A stretch of DNA of 64,000 bases from Pyrus communis (GCF_963583255.1 NC_084804.1:22884061-22948060), one strand, 5' to 3'; positions 34,790 through 47,418 are shown, numbered from the stretch's first letter. The notes: generated by a model not told the origin, from the letters alone. Made by a program: numbers and translations.

Positions 34790-35219
34790 TGAAGCAATTA
34801 AGAAAATATTGCCTAACTTGGGCTTTAGCAGAGCACAACCCAACATAATTAGGTTGTCTACGAAGCAATGGAGTCGAAATATGGCTTTTGATTGAGAAAA
34901 TTGTGGCAGCCCAACAATGTTATGCTGGCTGCAGGCAATGGGCTCAGTTAGGCTACAAAAGGCAGCCCAACATGCTCTGCTATTGTAGCAAGGCATATGC
35001 AATGGGGAAATGAAGCCTAACAAAAGGATCAGGCGCGCAGGCTTTTTCCGCAAAGAAAGAGAGCCCAAAATTAGGTCTAGTTATTGCGTGCAGCAACAAC
35101 CAGAGGGTTGTTGGGTTTAGACACCAAACAATGTCATCATATCGCTCTGACCCGAGCTTCAGGCTCTATGCGGTTACAGGCTGTGACTGTTGTTAGTTTC
35201 CTTTTTTTTTTTCTCGACT
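34790..35219. other. Unassigned DNA inside the copia remnant
   Basis: Beyond the YVDD box, coding similarity to copia stops. No other family was recognised. Confidence 0.4.
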
Positions 35220-35222
35220 TTA

Positions 35223-36013
35223 GAGCAGCTCCAACGTGTGCTAGAACCCTATGGATAGGCGTGCAAACAGGGCCAGGCAGCCCCAACGATCAGGTCCAGC
35301 GTGTTCTAACGAGGGAGCCCGAGCAGGCCTGAGGGAGAGGCTTGGCACGAGTTGCCAACCTGAGAGCCCAAAGGCAACGTGATTCAAGATTGACATCTGG
35401 GCGACGTCAGCCACAATATAAAATTAATAAAAATATAAAATATTAATAAAAAATGTTAAAAAATAATAAAAATGTAAAAAATGAATAAAAAATGTAAAAA
35501 AATTAATAAAAAAGTAAAAAATTAATAAAAAATTAAAAAAATGTAAAAAATTAATAAAAAATCCGGAAAAAAAAAAACTAATAAAAATTTTATAAAATAA
35601 AATAAAAAATCAATTCGGGTGTTTCATTCCCCAGCTTCATCTCCACTACCACCCCACCACACTCGATCCCCAAACTTCGACCACTCCACCTCCCTCGTGT
35701 CTTCTTCTTCTTTCTCTCCGACTCCTCTGTCACTGAAAAACCCACACGGCAGGGAACCCCCACAGTGCACCTAAGGTGCATGCAAGACCACAGTCGCCTT
35801 CCACATGCTCCATAGATTCGAGATATAAGGTTTTGAGGTTAAATTACTCAAGGAAATGGTGTTGATGGTGGCTAGTTTGCCACTGTGCTAGAGAGAGAGA
35901 GAGAGAGAGAGAGAGAAATTTGCGGAAGTGAGGGAATTCCTGGAACCAATGCATGTTAGGTGGCTTATTCACAAGTATAGCCATCTTGCATGTATGACAG
36001 GTGGAACTTGGAA

Positions 36014-36053
<40 letters not shown>

Positions 36054-36488
36054 GTATGTTTTCTTTCCAACAAGTTCACCCAAGGAAAATGATAGGTGAT
36101 ATAAGCTCAACCTTTAGGGTACAAAGTCAATCTCAACTCTTATATTGTTTCCCTTTATTGAATTTCATAACCATCCATTAATCTGTCTTTCAAATTCTTC
36201 TATTAAAAAAAATTGCATAACTAAATTATACGTATAAAAAAATTGCATAACTACTTGACACGTGGTACAACGAGACTGATTAAAAATCATATCCGAAATT
36301 ACAAATAAAATTATTTTGTATTATTTTATAATAAAAAAAACTAATATTTTATTGCTTATTGCTAGGGCTATTCAGTGTAGGGGTGGAGATGTAAAAGGCA
36401 GTTACTGTTCATTAAGGGCAGTTACTATTCACTGGGTGGACTAAATAGTGAATAGCCTGAGGGGGCCTTTCCCACAGTGGAACTGCTC
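35223..36488. mobile_element. TIR element with TTA duplication inside the copia remnant
   Basis: Ends GAGCAGCTCCAACGTGTG (left) and GAGCAGTTCCACTGTGGG (right, inward), flanked by TTA (35220-35222, 36489-36491). The 3' part repeats GGCAGTTACT(A/G)TTCA and TAGTGAATAG, typical sub-terminal words of plant MITEs. The interior holds an ATTAATAAAAAATGTAAAA array (about 35420-35600), a (GA)n tract (35890-35917) and a (CA)n tract (36018-36049). No transposase. A PIF/Harbinger-like assignment rests on the TTA. Confidence 0.6.
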
Positions 36489-36840
36489 TTAGGGTTTTGG
36501 TTTTCAGAACCTTAGTTCGTGCTTGTATTTTCCTTCAGTTTCTTTTATCCATAAAATTCCATAAAGCAATTTCATCAAGATATACAAATACCAATTGTGT
36601 ATGCATAAACATGCTCATATGCAATGTACAATACAAATAATAATAAAATTATGCAATAATAGATTGGGGGTTTAAGCATCGCAGAGAATGTTTTCATGCA
36701 AACATGGGCTTGTAAAATATCAAGTCTGTGTTTTAGGAGAACATGATTGGCAAAAAATAAAAATGAGCCTTTGAATTTGTAGAAAAACCTCCTCCATGAA
36801 CCATCAATTCCTGAGTGTCAACAAGAGTGTGCTAATAACG

Positions 36841-37088
36841 TGTTGTAGGCCTATTTAACTAAAGAATTATAGAGCATGAGAAAGAGGGATGCAACACACA
36901 GAGCAATAGAGAGATTTGTTGAATTCTGATGTATGTGTTATCTCACCCCATTGTGCTTTTATTTATAGTAGTAAGAAAGGTAAATTCCTTACCCTTTAGG
37001 TATTACAACTGAATCAGGACACTACTTAAAAGATGTAATCAAATCCCAATAGGATATACACAATCTCATTACTAACCTAATTTGGACA
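36841..37088 (-). repeat. Copia 5' LTR
   Basis: Minus strand TGTCCAAATTAGG to GGCCTACAACA, homologous to 33085-33302. A TTTATTTATAG word near 36960 is a possible TATA region on the plus strand only. It keeps the block missing from the other LTR. Confidence 0.65.
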
Positions 37089-38304
37089 ATAATATATACA
37101 TTTATTTATTAATATTGTAATCTAAGTTCCTAATGTTGCAAACTTATCGTCTATTTTGTGTTATAGCACATGCTAGTAACTATGCATAACACTAACAATT
37201 TTTTCTTGAAATGTTGTGTACAATTTACTTCCTTACTAGATGCACCCCTAGGGTTTCGAGCGTCGGCTTCCAGTTCTGGGGTACTATGTCTAGGCCCTAG
37301 AGAAGGTCCCCAAGCCAGGTTTAAGTCCCTGATGCCAGAGTTCTAAGTTACAAGCATTGAGTTTCAGAGTCTAGGGTTATTGAGCCAAGTCTCGAGTGTT
37401 AATATTCTCAAGCTAGATTTCAAGCGTGAAATCTGGGGTCAGTATGAGGTCGAAGTTGTTGAATAAATTATCTCAACTTTTGGAATGATTGGTTATCTCA
37501 ATTCAGTTTTGGAGTACCAAACATGGGGTTGAATTAAGCTTCAATAGTTGTGATACTAATCCTATCTACCAAATAAGATGAACACGAGAAAATAAATTGC
37601 AAAAAAGAACAATCAATTGGCCTTGGAACTTTCGCACCAAAACCTTTGCCCTTTCTTAGACAGTTTCATCCTTGAAGTGTATTTGAACAGTTTTACCCTT
37701 TTCTATCATTTGATCTTCTTCAATTTATTCAATTTGACGGATGAAAATTGAGGTGTGTGGAAAGTAAAAAAGAATCTGTAGATAACACTACCTTAACTAT
37801 AAAAAAAATCAATGTGACTCAATTTAGAGCATAAGGAATAACACAGCAGAATGGATCTACATTACCAGCAATCGAAAGATGCATAATATTGGCAACATCT
37901 TCTAGAGTAGGGGTAAACTCTCCCTAGGCACAAATAAAGGTATGGGTTTCTAAACTACACCTCCTAACCATGTGGTGAAGAAGTTCGGGCTCAAGGCAAA
38001 CAACCTACTTCTTGGTTATGAAAACAACGTCCAAAACCTTGGTCCTTATCAAGGTCGCGCACTAGTTTGTAGAGCTAAGTTTAGTATCCACCCAATTTAC
38101 CCAGCCAGTGGGCTTACCACAGGAAAACTCAAAGTGGATTGGTATGGTGGAAACAACCCATTCTCGATGTAGCACCAAGAAATGTGCATGGGATCAATTG
38201 GAGGAATCGAGTCTAAGGAAGGTTCATTTTCTTTAAAAGCCTTGTTCTAAGAACCAAGAGAAGGCGAAAGCCAGCCTCGTTGAAGGTAGTCTTTAATAGT
38301 GAAG
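37089..38304. other. Unassigned DNA with one short open frame
   Basis: No recognised gene. A 66-codon frame at 37972-38172 (plus; contains GPYQGRALVCRAKFSIHPIY) has unbiased composition and no flanking splice or family signal that I can name. It may be a fragment of a transposon or a gene exon. The rest is non-coding. Confidence 0.35.
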
Positions 38305-38309
38305 GACCC

Positions 38310-38409
38310 TAATAAGAGCATATTTAGGCGACTTAGCTAGCTTATTCTTGTGCATTTGTGTTAGTATTTCTTAATTAATATAGTATTTCAACTCATTTTC
38401 GTGTGTTTG
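38310..38409 (+). mobile_element. Left piece of an old plus-oriented LTR (split)
   Basis: AAGAGCATATTTAGGCGACT and about 80 further bases match the reverse complement of the LTR end at 40678 and below, so an LTR of the same family lies here in the opposite orientation. It continues at 50357-51338 after a 12 kb insertion. The outermost flanks are GACCC (38305-38309) and AACCC (51339-51343), a plausible 5-base duplication with one mismatch. Confidence 0.75.
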
Positions 38410-40678
38410 TGATGCGAGAATTATACACACACAAATTAAACCCTTTTTTTGACAATTGTAGTATAGGTATAAGTAGGGATCGTTCTAGACCGGGGATTAG
38501 GAGGGCTTGCTAAAACCTCTAAACTGACTTAAAAACATAAAAACAAAGTTAAAAACGTTCACAAAGACTCAAGGGACTCAAAACAAGTTCAAAAGACTCA
38601 AAACTGCCTAAAAACACTAACTAGGCAGTTTCTGACCTTAAACCCAATTTTGGACGAATTTAAGATTATGGCTTGATTCAAAACACTTTAAAACATAAAC
38701 TGAACAGATTCTAAGCACTAAAGAACAAGAAAGTAAAGGGGGGTTTTGATTTGACGAGAATTGAATTAACAAAACAAGTTGTGAAATTAGGAAGATTATA
38801 AAACGAATTCCTTGAAAACAAGATAATGGATGGATTAGTTAGAGGTCCATTCTCCACACATGACACATTTGTATATGAATCGATTCTCCAATTGCTTTTC
38901 ACTAACTATGATGCTCAACACCCCAAGTTAACCGTGATGCACTAATTAACCTTCAAATCTTCCTTATGTCAATGAATTGGATGATGCATGCGACAATTCA
39001 AATCATTCTCCAACGGTCCTCAACATGAATGCATAGAAGAGGTACAGTGAGAGATCATTATGCTCTATGAAAATTATAAATGTTGACGAGGCAATTGTAA
39101 CTATGAATGCATGAAACTCTTGCCAAGAATTCAATTAACGTGATTGTGACTAGCAACCTTCACCACTCATGTTTATAAACTTGTGACGATTAGGTGAAAC
39201 TCGTTTATAAACTAGCATCGAGTTTATGCATGAAGACTAAGTATGCATCCCTAATCAACATACAAAAACAAGTTTTTAATAAACAGATAATTGAATTGCA
39301 ATCACAACTTAACAAATCACAATTGGAAGAAATCAATTCATATTTCAAACATGTTCATGGCTTCGAACTTTCCCCTAACTAATTAGGGGTTTAGCCACGC
39401 ATGATTACAACAAACTTAGAAGATAATAACAAAGTAACCATTGAAATCAAGGAGAGGAAACACCTCAAAATTCCAACAACTCAAACTTGAATTGTATGAA
39501 CGTTTAGGCCTCTTCTCCTCCTCTTTGTTGTGGCACAAGGTCTAAGGATAGTGTTTTGGAGGGTATTTGTATGTGGAATGGAGTGGGATGGTAGGATAAT
39601 GTTTTGGAGGGATGGGAAGCCACGGCCAAGGGAAGTGTGGATGCTGGAACGGTAGGGAACTCACGGCCAAAGGGCAGTTTTTGATGTCTGAATGGGAATC
39701 CCCCTTTGTGGCTGTAATGGATGCTTATTTATAGGTGGATGAATGATTAAAAGAGGGAATATGACAACTAGGAGAGAATGATTAAAGAGGGCATGCATGT
39801 GGAAGTGTGGCTGGCTGTTTTATAAAGGGGGAAAGCTTGAGGGTTATGCACGGCTTAGGATGTTTGGTGCTGGAAATGAATGTGAAAGTATGTGAATTAA
39901 AGCTAGGGTGAATGATGATGAATGCATGTGGATTAAAGAGGGAATATGGAAGAGTGTGGCTGCAATGATGAAGTGGGAAGGCTGGAAAGCTGCAGCAAGG
40001 TGTGTGTAGGTGCTGGAATTGAATGGTTATGCACGGCAAAGGGATGTTTGGTGCTGGAAATGAATGTGAAAGCATGTGAATTAAAGCTAGGGTGAATGAT
40101 GATGAATGCATGTGGATTAAAGAGTGAATGGTGGCTGCAATAATGAAATGGAATGCTGGAAAGGGTATGAAATGCACGGCAAAAGCTTGTTGTTGGTGTT
40201 GGAATTATTATGCACGGGTTTGAAGATTGTTTTTGAGGAGAGAATGGGAATGCACGGTACACAAGGATTGTGATGGTGTGAAGTGTGAATGGCTGAGATG
40301 GTTTGATGAATGAATGTGTTTAAATGGTTTAAAATAGGAAAGAAGGCCCTCCTTTGCACGGCAAGGAAGGGAAACATCAAGGGGATACACGGCATGGCTT
40401 AAGGTTGCAAGTTTTGTGACCTAGAATAGGTAGGAACCTTCTTTGACTAAGATTCCTCATTTGATTAGGAATCCTCTTCAATTTCGTCCATTCCTTTTGC
40501 TCCAAACGTAAGCTATCCATTCCAAGCCCAATTTTGCTCCAAAATGCACCTTTTTGCTTCCTTAGCCATATGAACCTAGAAACACACAAAAATGGCATAA
40601 ACTACTAAAACAACTAGGAATTAACAATATAAATGCACGAAAACAAGCTAAGTAAGTCGCCTAAATATGCTCCTATCA
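38410..40678 (-). repeat. Copy A 3' LTR, 2269 bases
   Basis: Minus strand TGATAGGAGCATATTTAGGC to GCATCA. Nearly identical to 47599-49873. It contains an internal imperfect duplication of about 190 bases (about 39860-40000 and 40040-40170) built around GAATGATGATGAATGCATGT. Several low-complexity frames run through it, including a 131-codon one at 40177-39782, without any family signature. Confidence 0.9.
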
Positions 40679-40694
40679 AATTCCCCCACACTTA
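40679..40694 (-). promoter_or_regulatory. Polypurine tract of copy A
   Basis: Minus strand AAGTGTGGGGGAATT ends directly at the TGATAGGAGC start of the 3' LTR, the expected site for plus-strand DNA priming. The same word sits beside the other LTRs of this family in the window. A second, longer G run (AAGTGTGGGGGGG, about 42336-42350) lies inside the element next to ACATTGAGGACAATG and may act as a second priming site. Confidence 0.75.
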
Positions 40695-43415
40695 GCTTTT
40701 GCTAGTCCTCGAGCAAAACAAAACAACAAAAGAACACGAAACTAGACAAAACGAACAAAAACACAACCTACACCTTCCAACATTTGCCTCAGGGATTTCC
40801 AATGCACATGACATGTTAAAAATCATCATTCCCACAGATTTTAGTCATCTTCACACTTAAGTACATTCTTAATCATAGTCACCACATACTAGTTCACAAT
40901 TAAGCATTTAAAACCATGTTTTGAATGTAGTAACATGCCTTAGAGAATTTGCTCAATTCCTTACAAGATATGCACTCAATTTTTCACTCAGATTTTCTAA
41001 CTACACACCCTAATCTAGTCATATGTGAGAAGATTGATGTAAACATGAAAACGAACACTCACATATATGTATTACAAAGAAAGCAATTTCTGGAGTTAAT
41101 AAGCATGTTTAGATATGATCTCATGAATGGAATGCTACTACTTAGACGCGAGAACCAGTGACACCATACGCTCATACCAAATTTAAACTCTACAAATTGA
41201 AATGCACAACACTCAAGATAGAAGTCAATGGTTGTAATGGGGCTTGGGGTGTTTGGCTAACAAAGAGGGGATATGGAAAACAAAGGTTCTTAAAGAAATA
41301 GTGAGCAAAGCATTCGAATCAACTTAGAATTCACTTTTGAATGAAAACTCATCTTTTGAACAAAAAGGGAAAATTTAGACAATTTAGGGTCAGATTTGGT
41401 GTTTTGGACCCCTTCTTCAACATTCAACACTTAATTTTTTTTTTTTTTTTTTTTGAATCTCAAAACATACATATAAACTTAAGAACATACATTCCTTCCC
41501 CCACACTCATTTTCTTGCATAATGTAACTCAAAAGGAATTCATTTAAGTCATGCTCACTATCTTTTAAGAACAAGGGTGTGGACTGTCCTAAACTAGGCT
41601 AGGTGAGGATAATGTGGGTTAACAAAGAATAAAGGCTAAACAAAGCTCAACGGGGTTAAAACTTACAACATATACGAAATATGGGAAGTAAGGCTATTTG
41701 GCTATGGTGGCAACTACACAACTTCATCTTAATATATGTTATGCAATTCAATGTCATGCTTTGAATGAAACGGATATAAGTTCTAGCATTTAGTTCTATC
41801 ATGATACAATTGCATTCTAAGTAGCAACCAAGCAAGGAATAATGAGATCATGCAACAACTTTAGAAAACAAAGAATCACAGATTATAACTCTCCAAAGAA
41901 GGTAATGGCTCGAGTCTCACAGGGTTGTAGCGTTTGTTTGAGTTCCTTCCTTCAAGCATGTTACAAAAACGAATTTTTCTTTTATGATTGCATGTGAAGT
42001 CATACATTATAACCATAACCAAGCATATACCAAAAGTAAATCAAACTTTTCTCTATGTTTATAACTCTTTTTAACAGTCATGCAATTACAAACCAAATCC
42101 TTATCATTGTGTTGGAAGGTACCCTAAGACACAAACACAAAAAAACGACTCAAAACACTCTTTTTAGGCTTTTCAAAACATGTTTTTCAAATTTTTATGT
42201 GATTTTCGGAGTTATAAAAACAACACATACTAAAACACTCTAAATTAGCTTAAAAACACTTAAAAACAGCAAAGAACAACATTGGAAGTTATGGGTGATA
42301 AAATCCCACGAATTTGCATCAACAACATTAGTTACCCCCCCACACTTAAATCAAACATTGTCCTCAATGTTTCAAGCATAGACTCACACAAATAACAAAC
42401 AAACAAACAAAACAACATCTAACATCCTAACATGGCAGAAACAAATTCAACAACAAAGAGAAGAGTTTAGGAACGCAAATCTGGAATTGGAGTGCTTTCT
42501 TGGTCTTCCTTTGTTGAATGCATGGGTTGATCTTGGTGATTCCACAGGCTTAATCTTGAACTGGGCTGGAGGATTCTTTTGGTTTCCTACCATCGTTGAT
42601 TTTCCACAGGCTACTCTTGAACTGGGCTGGAGGATTCTTTTGGTCTCCCCCGAAGGTCTGAGCTTACTCCTTTTATCTATTTCTTTGTTCAATCTCTCCA
42701 ATTCGTATTGAAGAGGGTTAGAGGATAACTCAGCATATGCAGTTGTTGCTTGTCTCCACATGCTTCAATGTATCTTTTTTACTTGCCTTACTTGCTCCCC
42801 TTGCAGAAGTGGTCCCTTCTCTGGAAGTGTATCAACCGTTGAAGATGACTACTCGAGAGCAACGCTAGGTAAGCAACCAGGGAATAGATTCTAGGTAGTT
42901 GGTTCCAGATCGGAAGACTGACTCCAAGTGCCGGCTAATTGCTTCTTTCACTTTGCCATGCGAGTAAGAACAAGGACAAAGGAAAAGATAGGGAAATAGC
43001 ATGATATGAGATACCTTTGTTTTCGCCCTTGATGATATGAGATACTTTTGCTTTTGAAGAAGTTCCTCCTGCCTCATCTGTTCTCCAGGCATTTGGTATC
43101 TTCTTTGGGGGTACATCAATGGTTGAATAGGTGTTCTCAAGGGAAGAAGAAAACTGAGTATGTTGAGAGGTTTGGTTGCAGCTACATTCTCGGCCGAGAA
43201 GAAGAGTCATGCATTTTTGGATGTATGCCTTGCCATGAAAGATGAAGGTCGACATATATAGGGATTTCCCAATAGCAAGTGGTGGTACTGTTCTTTTACC
43301 ATTGTTGACAAAAGTTTTGATCCAGCAAATCAGGCTTTTTGAAAAAGAGTGATGACTCTTCGATCCTTGAATAAGCGGCCCAGCTTTTGAGGTTTGGAGG
43401 GTGTTACCTTTTTGA
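40695..43415. other. Long non-coding 3' part of copy A
   Basis: About 2.7 kb between the polypurine tract and the opposite-strand gene. No credible coding frame. Features: CTCGAGGACTAGCAAAAGCT beside the tract, poly(T) 41432-41453, and the conserved ACATTGAGGACAATG word (minus, about 42355-42372). Much of it is conserved in copy B at 54190-56740. Confidence 0.6.
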
Positions 43416-43760
43416 TTTCTGAACAAACGTCTCTTTGATTTCTGAGCAAGCGCCTCTTCGATTTCTGAACAAGCGCCTCTTCGATTTCTGAACAAACGCC
43501 TCTTTGATTTCTGAATGGCAAGTAGTAGTGCGGATGCGGCTCTGTCACCCACGCTTGTCGGCAAAAGTGTGTAGTTGGGATGATGACCTCCACGCGTTTT
43601 CAACTTTGTCAGAGATCTTTTGACAAAGTTGCACACGTTATCTGAAAAGCCGAGATTGTATCTGAAGAGCATTGCCGAACTTTACGCAGGAAAATCCGGC
43701 TTTACGCAGGAAAATCCAGCTTTTTGAATCGGTGGTCGTGTCGCCTTTCCTTTTTATAGA
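43416..43760 (+). promoter_or_regulatory. Repeat array and TATA box ahead of the opposite-strand ORF, copy A
   Basis: Four to five units of about 24 bases with the core CTCTT(C/T)GATTTCTGA(A/G)CAA (43425-43515) precede TTTTTATAGAGG (TATA at 43755-43758). The start codon follows at 43870. The array, TATA box and leader are all conserved at matching positions in copy B, which argues for a real plus-strand promoter. Confidence 0.6.
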
Positions 43761-43869
43761 GGTATCGATCACCTCCAACATACACACTTTGAAGATTGCC
43801 CATTTGTGAAAATCATCTCCGGCCCTTTGAGATTTTGCTCCATCCACCCTTCTCTTTTAACAATTGAAA

Positions 43870-44487
43870 ATGGCTAACCCATTTAACCTTTGCTTAGATT
43901 TGAGTCTCAGCAGTGATACGGGTGTACCGCGTCAAGGTAATGTATGACGCCCGTCTTTCTTTTCTTCTAATGGCCCTCTTACAGGTGAAGACTCCGTGAT
44001 GACGGATGCAACAACAGCTACGATAGTAGCTAGGAACCTCCTCACTCTTAAAGATAGTAGGCTGCTTTCAGGACGGTCCGATGAGTTGGCCGTTCAAGAG
44101 TCCCTAGCTCTCAGTGTTCAGTGTGCGGGCTCTGTGTCCAACATGGGCCAACGCCTACTTGCTCGATCCCGTCAAGTTGAATCATTGATGGCGGAGGTGG
44201 AAAATCTTAAGCAAGAGATCAAGCAGCTTAAGCACGAGAATAGAAGTTTGCACGTGCTTGCAAACAATTATTCGACGGGCATGAAGAGGAAGCTTGATGA
44301 GCTGCAAGAATCTGAAGGTCGAATTCAAAGTGACCGTCAAAGGCTTGCGGCTTTCCTCCAGAGGCACTTTTTTCCTGCGTCATCTAGCGTTCCACCAAGT
44401 ATTGAGGTCTCGAATGATCTATCTTCGATGCCTCCCGCTCCGAGAGTTTTGCCACGTAGTGGGGCTTCACGTAAACAACCTTTGTGA
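43870..44487 (+). pseudogene. Coiled-coil protein of unknown function, copy A (one nonsense codon)
   Basis: Same gene as 57215-57886. It starts MANPFNLCLDLSLSSDTG and is cut by TGA at 43945-43947 where copy B has TGG (Trp). After that the frame stays open to 44487, starting anew at the Met at 43996. The coiled-coil core (MGQRLLARSRQVESLMAEVE and the following leucine-rich stretch) is about 91 percent identical to copy B by hand count (11 differences in 122). The proline-rich tail is shorter than in copy B. It runs towards gag and stops 138 bases before it. Confidence 0.75.
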
Positions 44488-44625
44488 AGGCTCCATCATT
44501 CTGCCATTTTTTTTTTTTTTTTTTTGTAACTTCTCGGAGATCAATGGACAGCTTTATTTTATTCAGTGTATTGGGTTGCCTCCCAAGTAGCGCTTGCTTT
44601 ATCGTCTTGCAGCCGGACGAAACCT

Positions 44626-47418
44626 TCATTTCTCACTTAGAGCCCACGGCATGCAATGGGATCTCCTCCATAACATGCCCTTACTTCCATAATACGGCTC
44701 ACTGAATGGGAGGGGATAGTGATCCTCCCTGATTCTGGCGTCTGGATTCCTAAAGTCCCTGTAACTGATCCCATCACCTTGAAATTGATTGGGTACCTGC
44801 ACAAAAGAAGGTAACAACCTATTAGTTGAAATGGGAATCGAAATTGGGATTGGAGACTTACTAGGATGTTGTGGCAATGCCCCAAGGGCAGCCGCCCTCT
44901 CGCCAATTTTAGCACAAGGCACGGTCATATTGGATGTTTTTAGGGTAGTGGCATGCTCGTTGTGCTCCAATCCAATTCCTTCCTCGATGGTGATTCTAGA
45001 TGCATCCTTCTTGATTTGTGCGGATCCTTTCGGCCCTATGTCCTTATGCACATCTATAACAAAACAAGAATGAACATCATTAGTATTCTTAATAGATTCA
45101 GAAACTTTAAAATTAATCATATCACCACCAAACTCCATAGTTAAGGCTCCTTTGGCCACGTCAATCTTGGTGTGGGCTGTTTTCATGAAAGGTCGTCCAA
45201 GTAAGAGTGGCGATGGTGGAGAGTGGGTTGAATCCTCCATGTCAAGCACATAGAAATCTGCAGGAAAAATCAAATGGTCCACCTGCACCAAAACATCTTC
45301 CAAAACTCCTCTCAGGTATGCATTAGATCGATTAGCTAATTGAATAATGACACCATTATTTTTAAGCTCTCCTAGATTCATAGATGCATAAACAGAGTAT
45401 GGCATGACATTAATTGATGCACCTAAATCTAGCATAGCATGTTCGAACCTTTTATTACCAATTACACAAGGGATAGTGAAATTACCTGGATCTTTGCATT
45501 TAGGTGGCAGCTTTCTTTGCAATATGGCAGAGACATTCTCACTTACATGTACCACCTCTTTCTCCTGAATCCGTTTCCTTGTTGTACAAATCTTTTTCAA
45601 AAACTTCGCATACTTCGGAATTTGCTTTATTGCATCAAGGAGCGGGATATTGACATGCACCTTCCTAAACGTCTCCAGGATGTCTTTTTCATCCTCCTCT
45701 ATCTTGGCTTGCATAAACCTGCTAGGAAAGGGCACGTTTGGTGGAATCACATTAGAAACAATTGAGTTTGGACCTACCTTACATTTGTTGGACGGCCTAG
45801 GAGCTTGAAGTGGTTGCGGCAAAGGTTGCTCTACCCTTGCCGTGGCTTTGCCCTTCCTCTCTTCCTCTTGCAACAACCTTTCATCCTCTTCTTGGCTTGA
45901 TTTTGGTGGTTGTGGGGTGGTTCCAACTTCCGTGCCATTTCTTAAGGTGATTGCATTGGCGGTTTCAAAACCACCATTGGGATTGACCACCGTAGTGCTT
46001 GGTAACTTACCATTTTCACGGAATTGTCCCAAAAATTCGGCCATTTGGCCCATTTGCTTCTTTAGCTCATTAACCTCCTTTGCTTGGTTCTGCATTCCCT
46101 GCACCATTGTGGTTAGTAACTGATATGTTTTATCGTCATTTATAGACGTACCTGAGTTGGTTTGGGATGATTGTGCTTGAGGAGGTGGTTGTGGTGCCAT
46201 TGGCCTTGGAAAGAAACCCGGGGGTTGTCGGAATCCACTTTGTTGGGCATATTGTGGTGCATCTCTCCATCTGAAATTGGGGTGGTCACGCCATCCCTAA
46301 TTGTATGTGTTGGAGAAAGGATCACCCCTTGGTTGGTTTTGATTCCCATAGCCCACGGCATTGGCAGATTCCCACCCTCCGTTCTCAATTAATTGAGGGC
46401 ATGTCTCGGATGGATGCCCTTGCATTGAACACACGCCACACACTTGGTTTTCTTGTGGTTTTGACCCCTTGACAACCTGAGACACGAGAGAAGTAAGATT
46501 AGCCAATTGTGATTGAATATCAGAAATTGCACTTACCTCATTCACACTTTGTTGCCGTGGCCCCTCTCTTTGTTAACACCTTCATATTGTTGAGCGTTGT
46601 GCTCGGTTGGCAATTAGAGCTTTGGCATCCACTAGAGTCTTGTCCACTAATGCACCACCCGCCGAAGCATCTAGCATTTGACGTTCCATGGGAAGGAGTC
46701 CCTCGTAGAAATATTGAATGAGCAGCTCCTCCTTCATTTGATGCTGTGGACATGAAGCAACAAGTGATTTAAAACGTTCATAATAAGATGGAAACGACTC
46801 ACCTTGATTTTGTTGGATGCCACTAATTCATTTCCTCAAGAGAATGATCTTTGCAGTGGGAAAGAATTTCTCTAAGAATGCACGTTTCATACTTTCCCAA
46901 GAATTGACAGTTCCATGGGACAATTCAAACAACCAATCTTTGGCCTTGTCCATAAGTGAGAATGGAAAGGCCCTCATCTTCAAAATACTCCCATCCACGT
47001 TGATGGGTGTCATACTTAAGCAAACTACTTCAAATTCCTTGAGATGTTTGTTAGGATCTTCCATGGACAACCCATGGAATTTAGGAATATGATGTAATAA
47101 ACTAGACTTAAGTTCAAATTCTTCTGTCTTACCTTCAACTGCCGTAGGGTATTGTATGCATAAAGGAACGACATTGTCCATACCTGAGGCAGAGAGCTCT
47201 TTGATGGTTCGATTGTCCACGGCCATGGTTGGTACTTCCTCTTTAACCCAATCAGTGGCCTTTTCTTCAACCTCAACTTCAACTTCTTGCTCTTCTAATT
47301 CAGGTTCGGGACTAGGAGGATTAGACGCTTGCGATTTCTTTTTCCTTCTCAAAGTCCTCTCGAAATCACCATCAAAGTCGGAGATATTCTCACGAACAGG
47401 TTGTGAGCTACGGGTCAT
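44626..47418 (-). pseudogene. Retrotransposon gag-protease, copy A
   Basis: N-terminal gag (47418-46828) has the retrotransposon gag core: LSMTPINVDGSILKMRAFPF, DKAKDWLFEL, WESMKRAFLEKFFPTAK. It continues past a TGA near 46825 with SYYERFKSLVASCPQHQ and LIQYFYEGLLPMERQMLDA. A frame change near 46600 follows, then a CCHC-like knuckle (CGVCSMQGHPSETCPQ), a TAG at about 46295, and a 524-codon open part. That part has a Pro/Gln-rich linker (QMGQMAEFLGQFRENG) and a retropepsin: AMLDLGASINVMPYSVY, FYVLDMED and LLLGRPFMKTAHTKIDV. DLGAS replaces the usual D(S/T)G, as is common in Athila-type proteases. Pol is absent downstream; coding similarity ends about 45050. Two stops and one or more frame shifts inactivate gag. 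Confidence 0.85.

Larger units (their letters stand above)
33085..37088 (-). mobile_element. Ty1/copia LTR retrotransposon remnant
   Basis: Two diverged direct repeats bound the segment and between them, on the minus strand, are decayed copia reverse transcriptase and RNase H pieces. Just inside the 5' LTR (below 36841) the minus strand reads CGTTATTAGCACACTC, resembling the primer-binding region of related copia elements. A 10-base AT word, ATAATATATA, occurs outside both ends, but the immediate 5 bases differ, so a target duplication is not proved. The interior is deleted and holds another transposon. Confidence 0.75.

Noticed and set aside
33075..37098. ATAATATATA on both sides of the copia remnant as a target duplication
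   Set aside because: The five bases immediately next to the LTRs are different (ATATA and ATAAT) and the word is low-complexity; copia makes 5-base duplications.
37972..38172. 66-codon plus-strand ORF as a host gene exon
   Set aside because: No family match that I can name, no convincing splice context and no conserved copy in the window; left as unassigned.
39782..40177. 131-codon minus-strand ORF conserved in both LTRs of copy A
   Set aside because: The conservation simply reflects LTR identity; composition is low-complexity (His, Ser, Pro, Phe) and frames in copies B and C do not align as the same protein.
42935..43672. 245-codon minus-strand ORF
   Set aside because: It is the reverse reading of the repeat array upstream of the plus-strand ORF (repeated RRLFRN and SEIEEA) and is not conserved in copy B.
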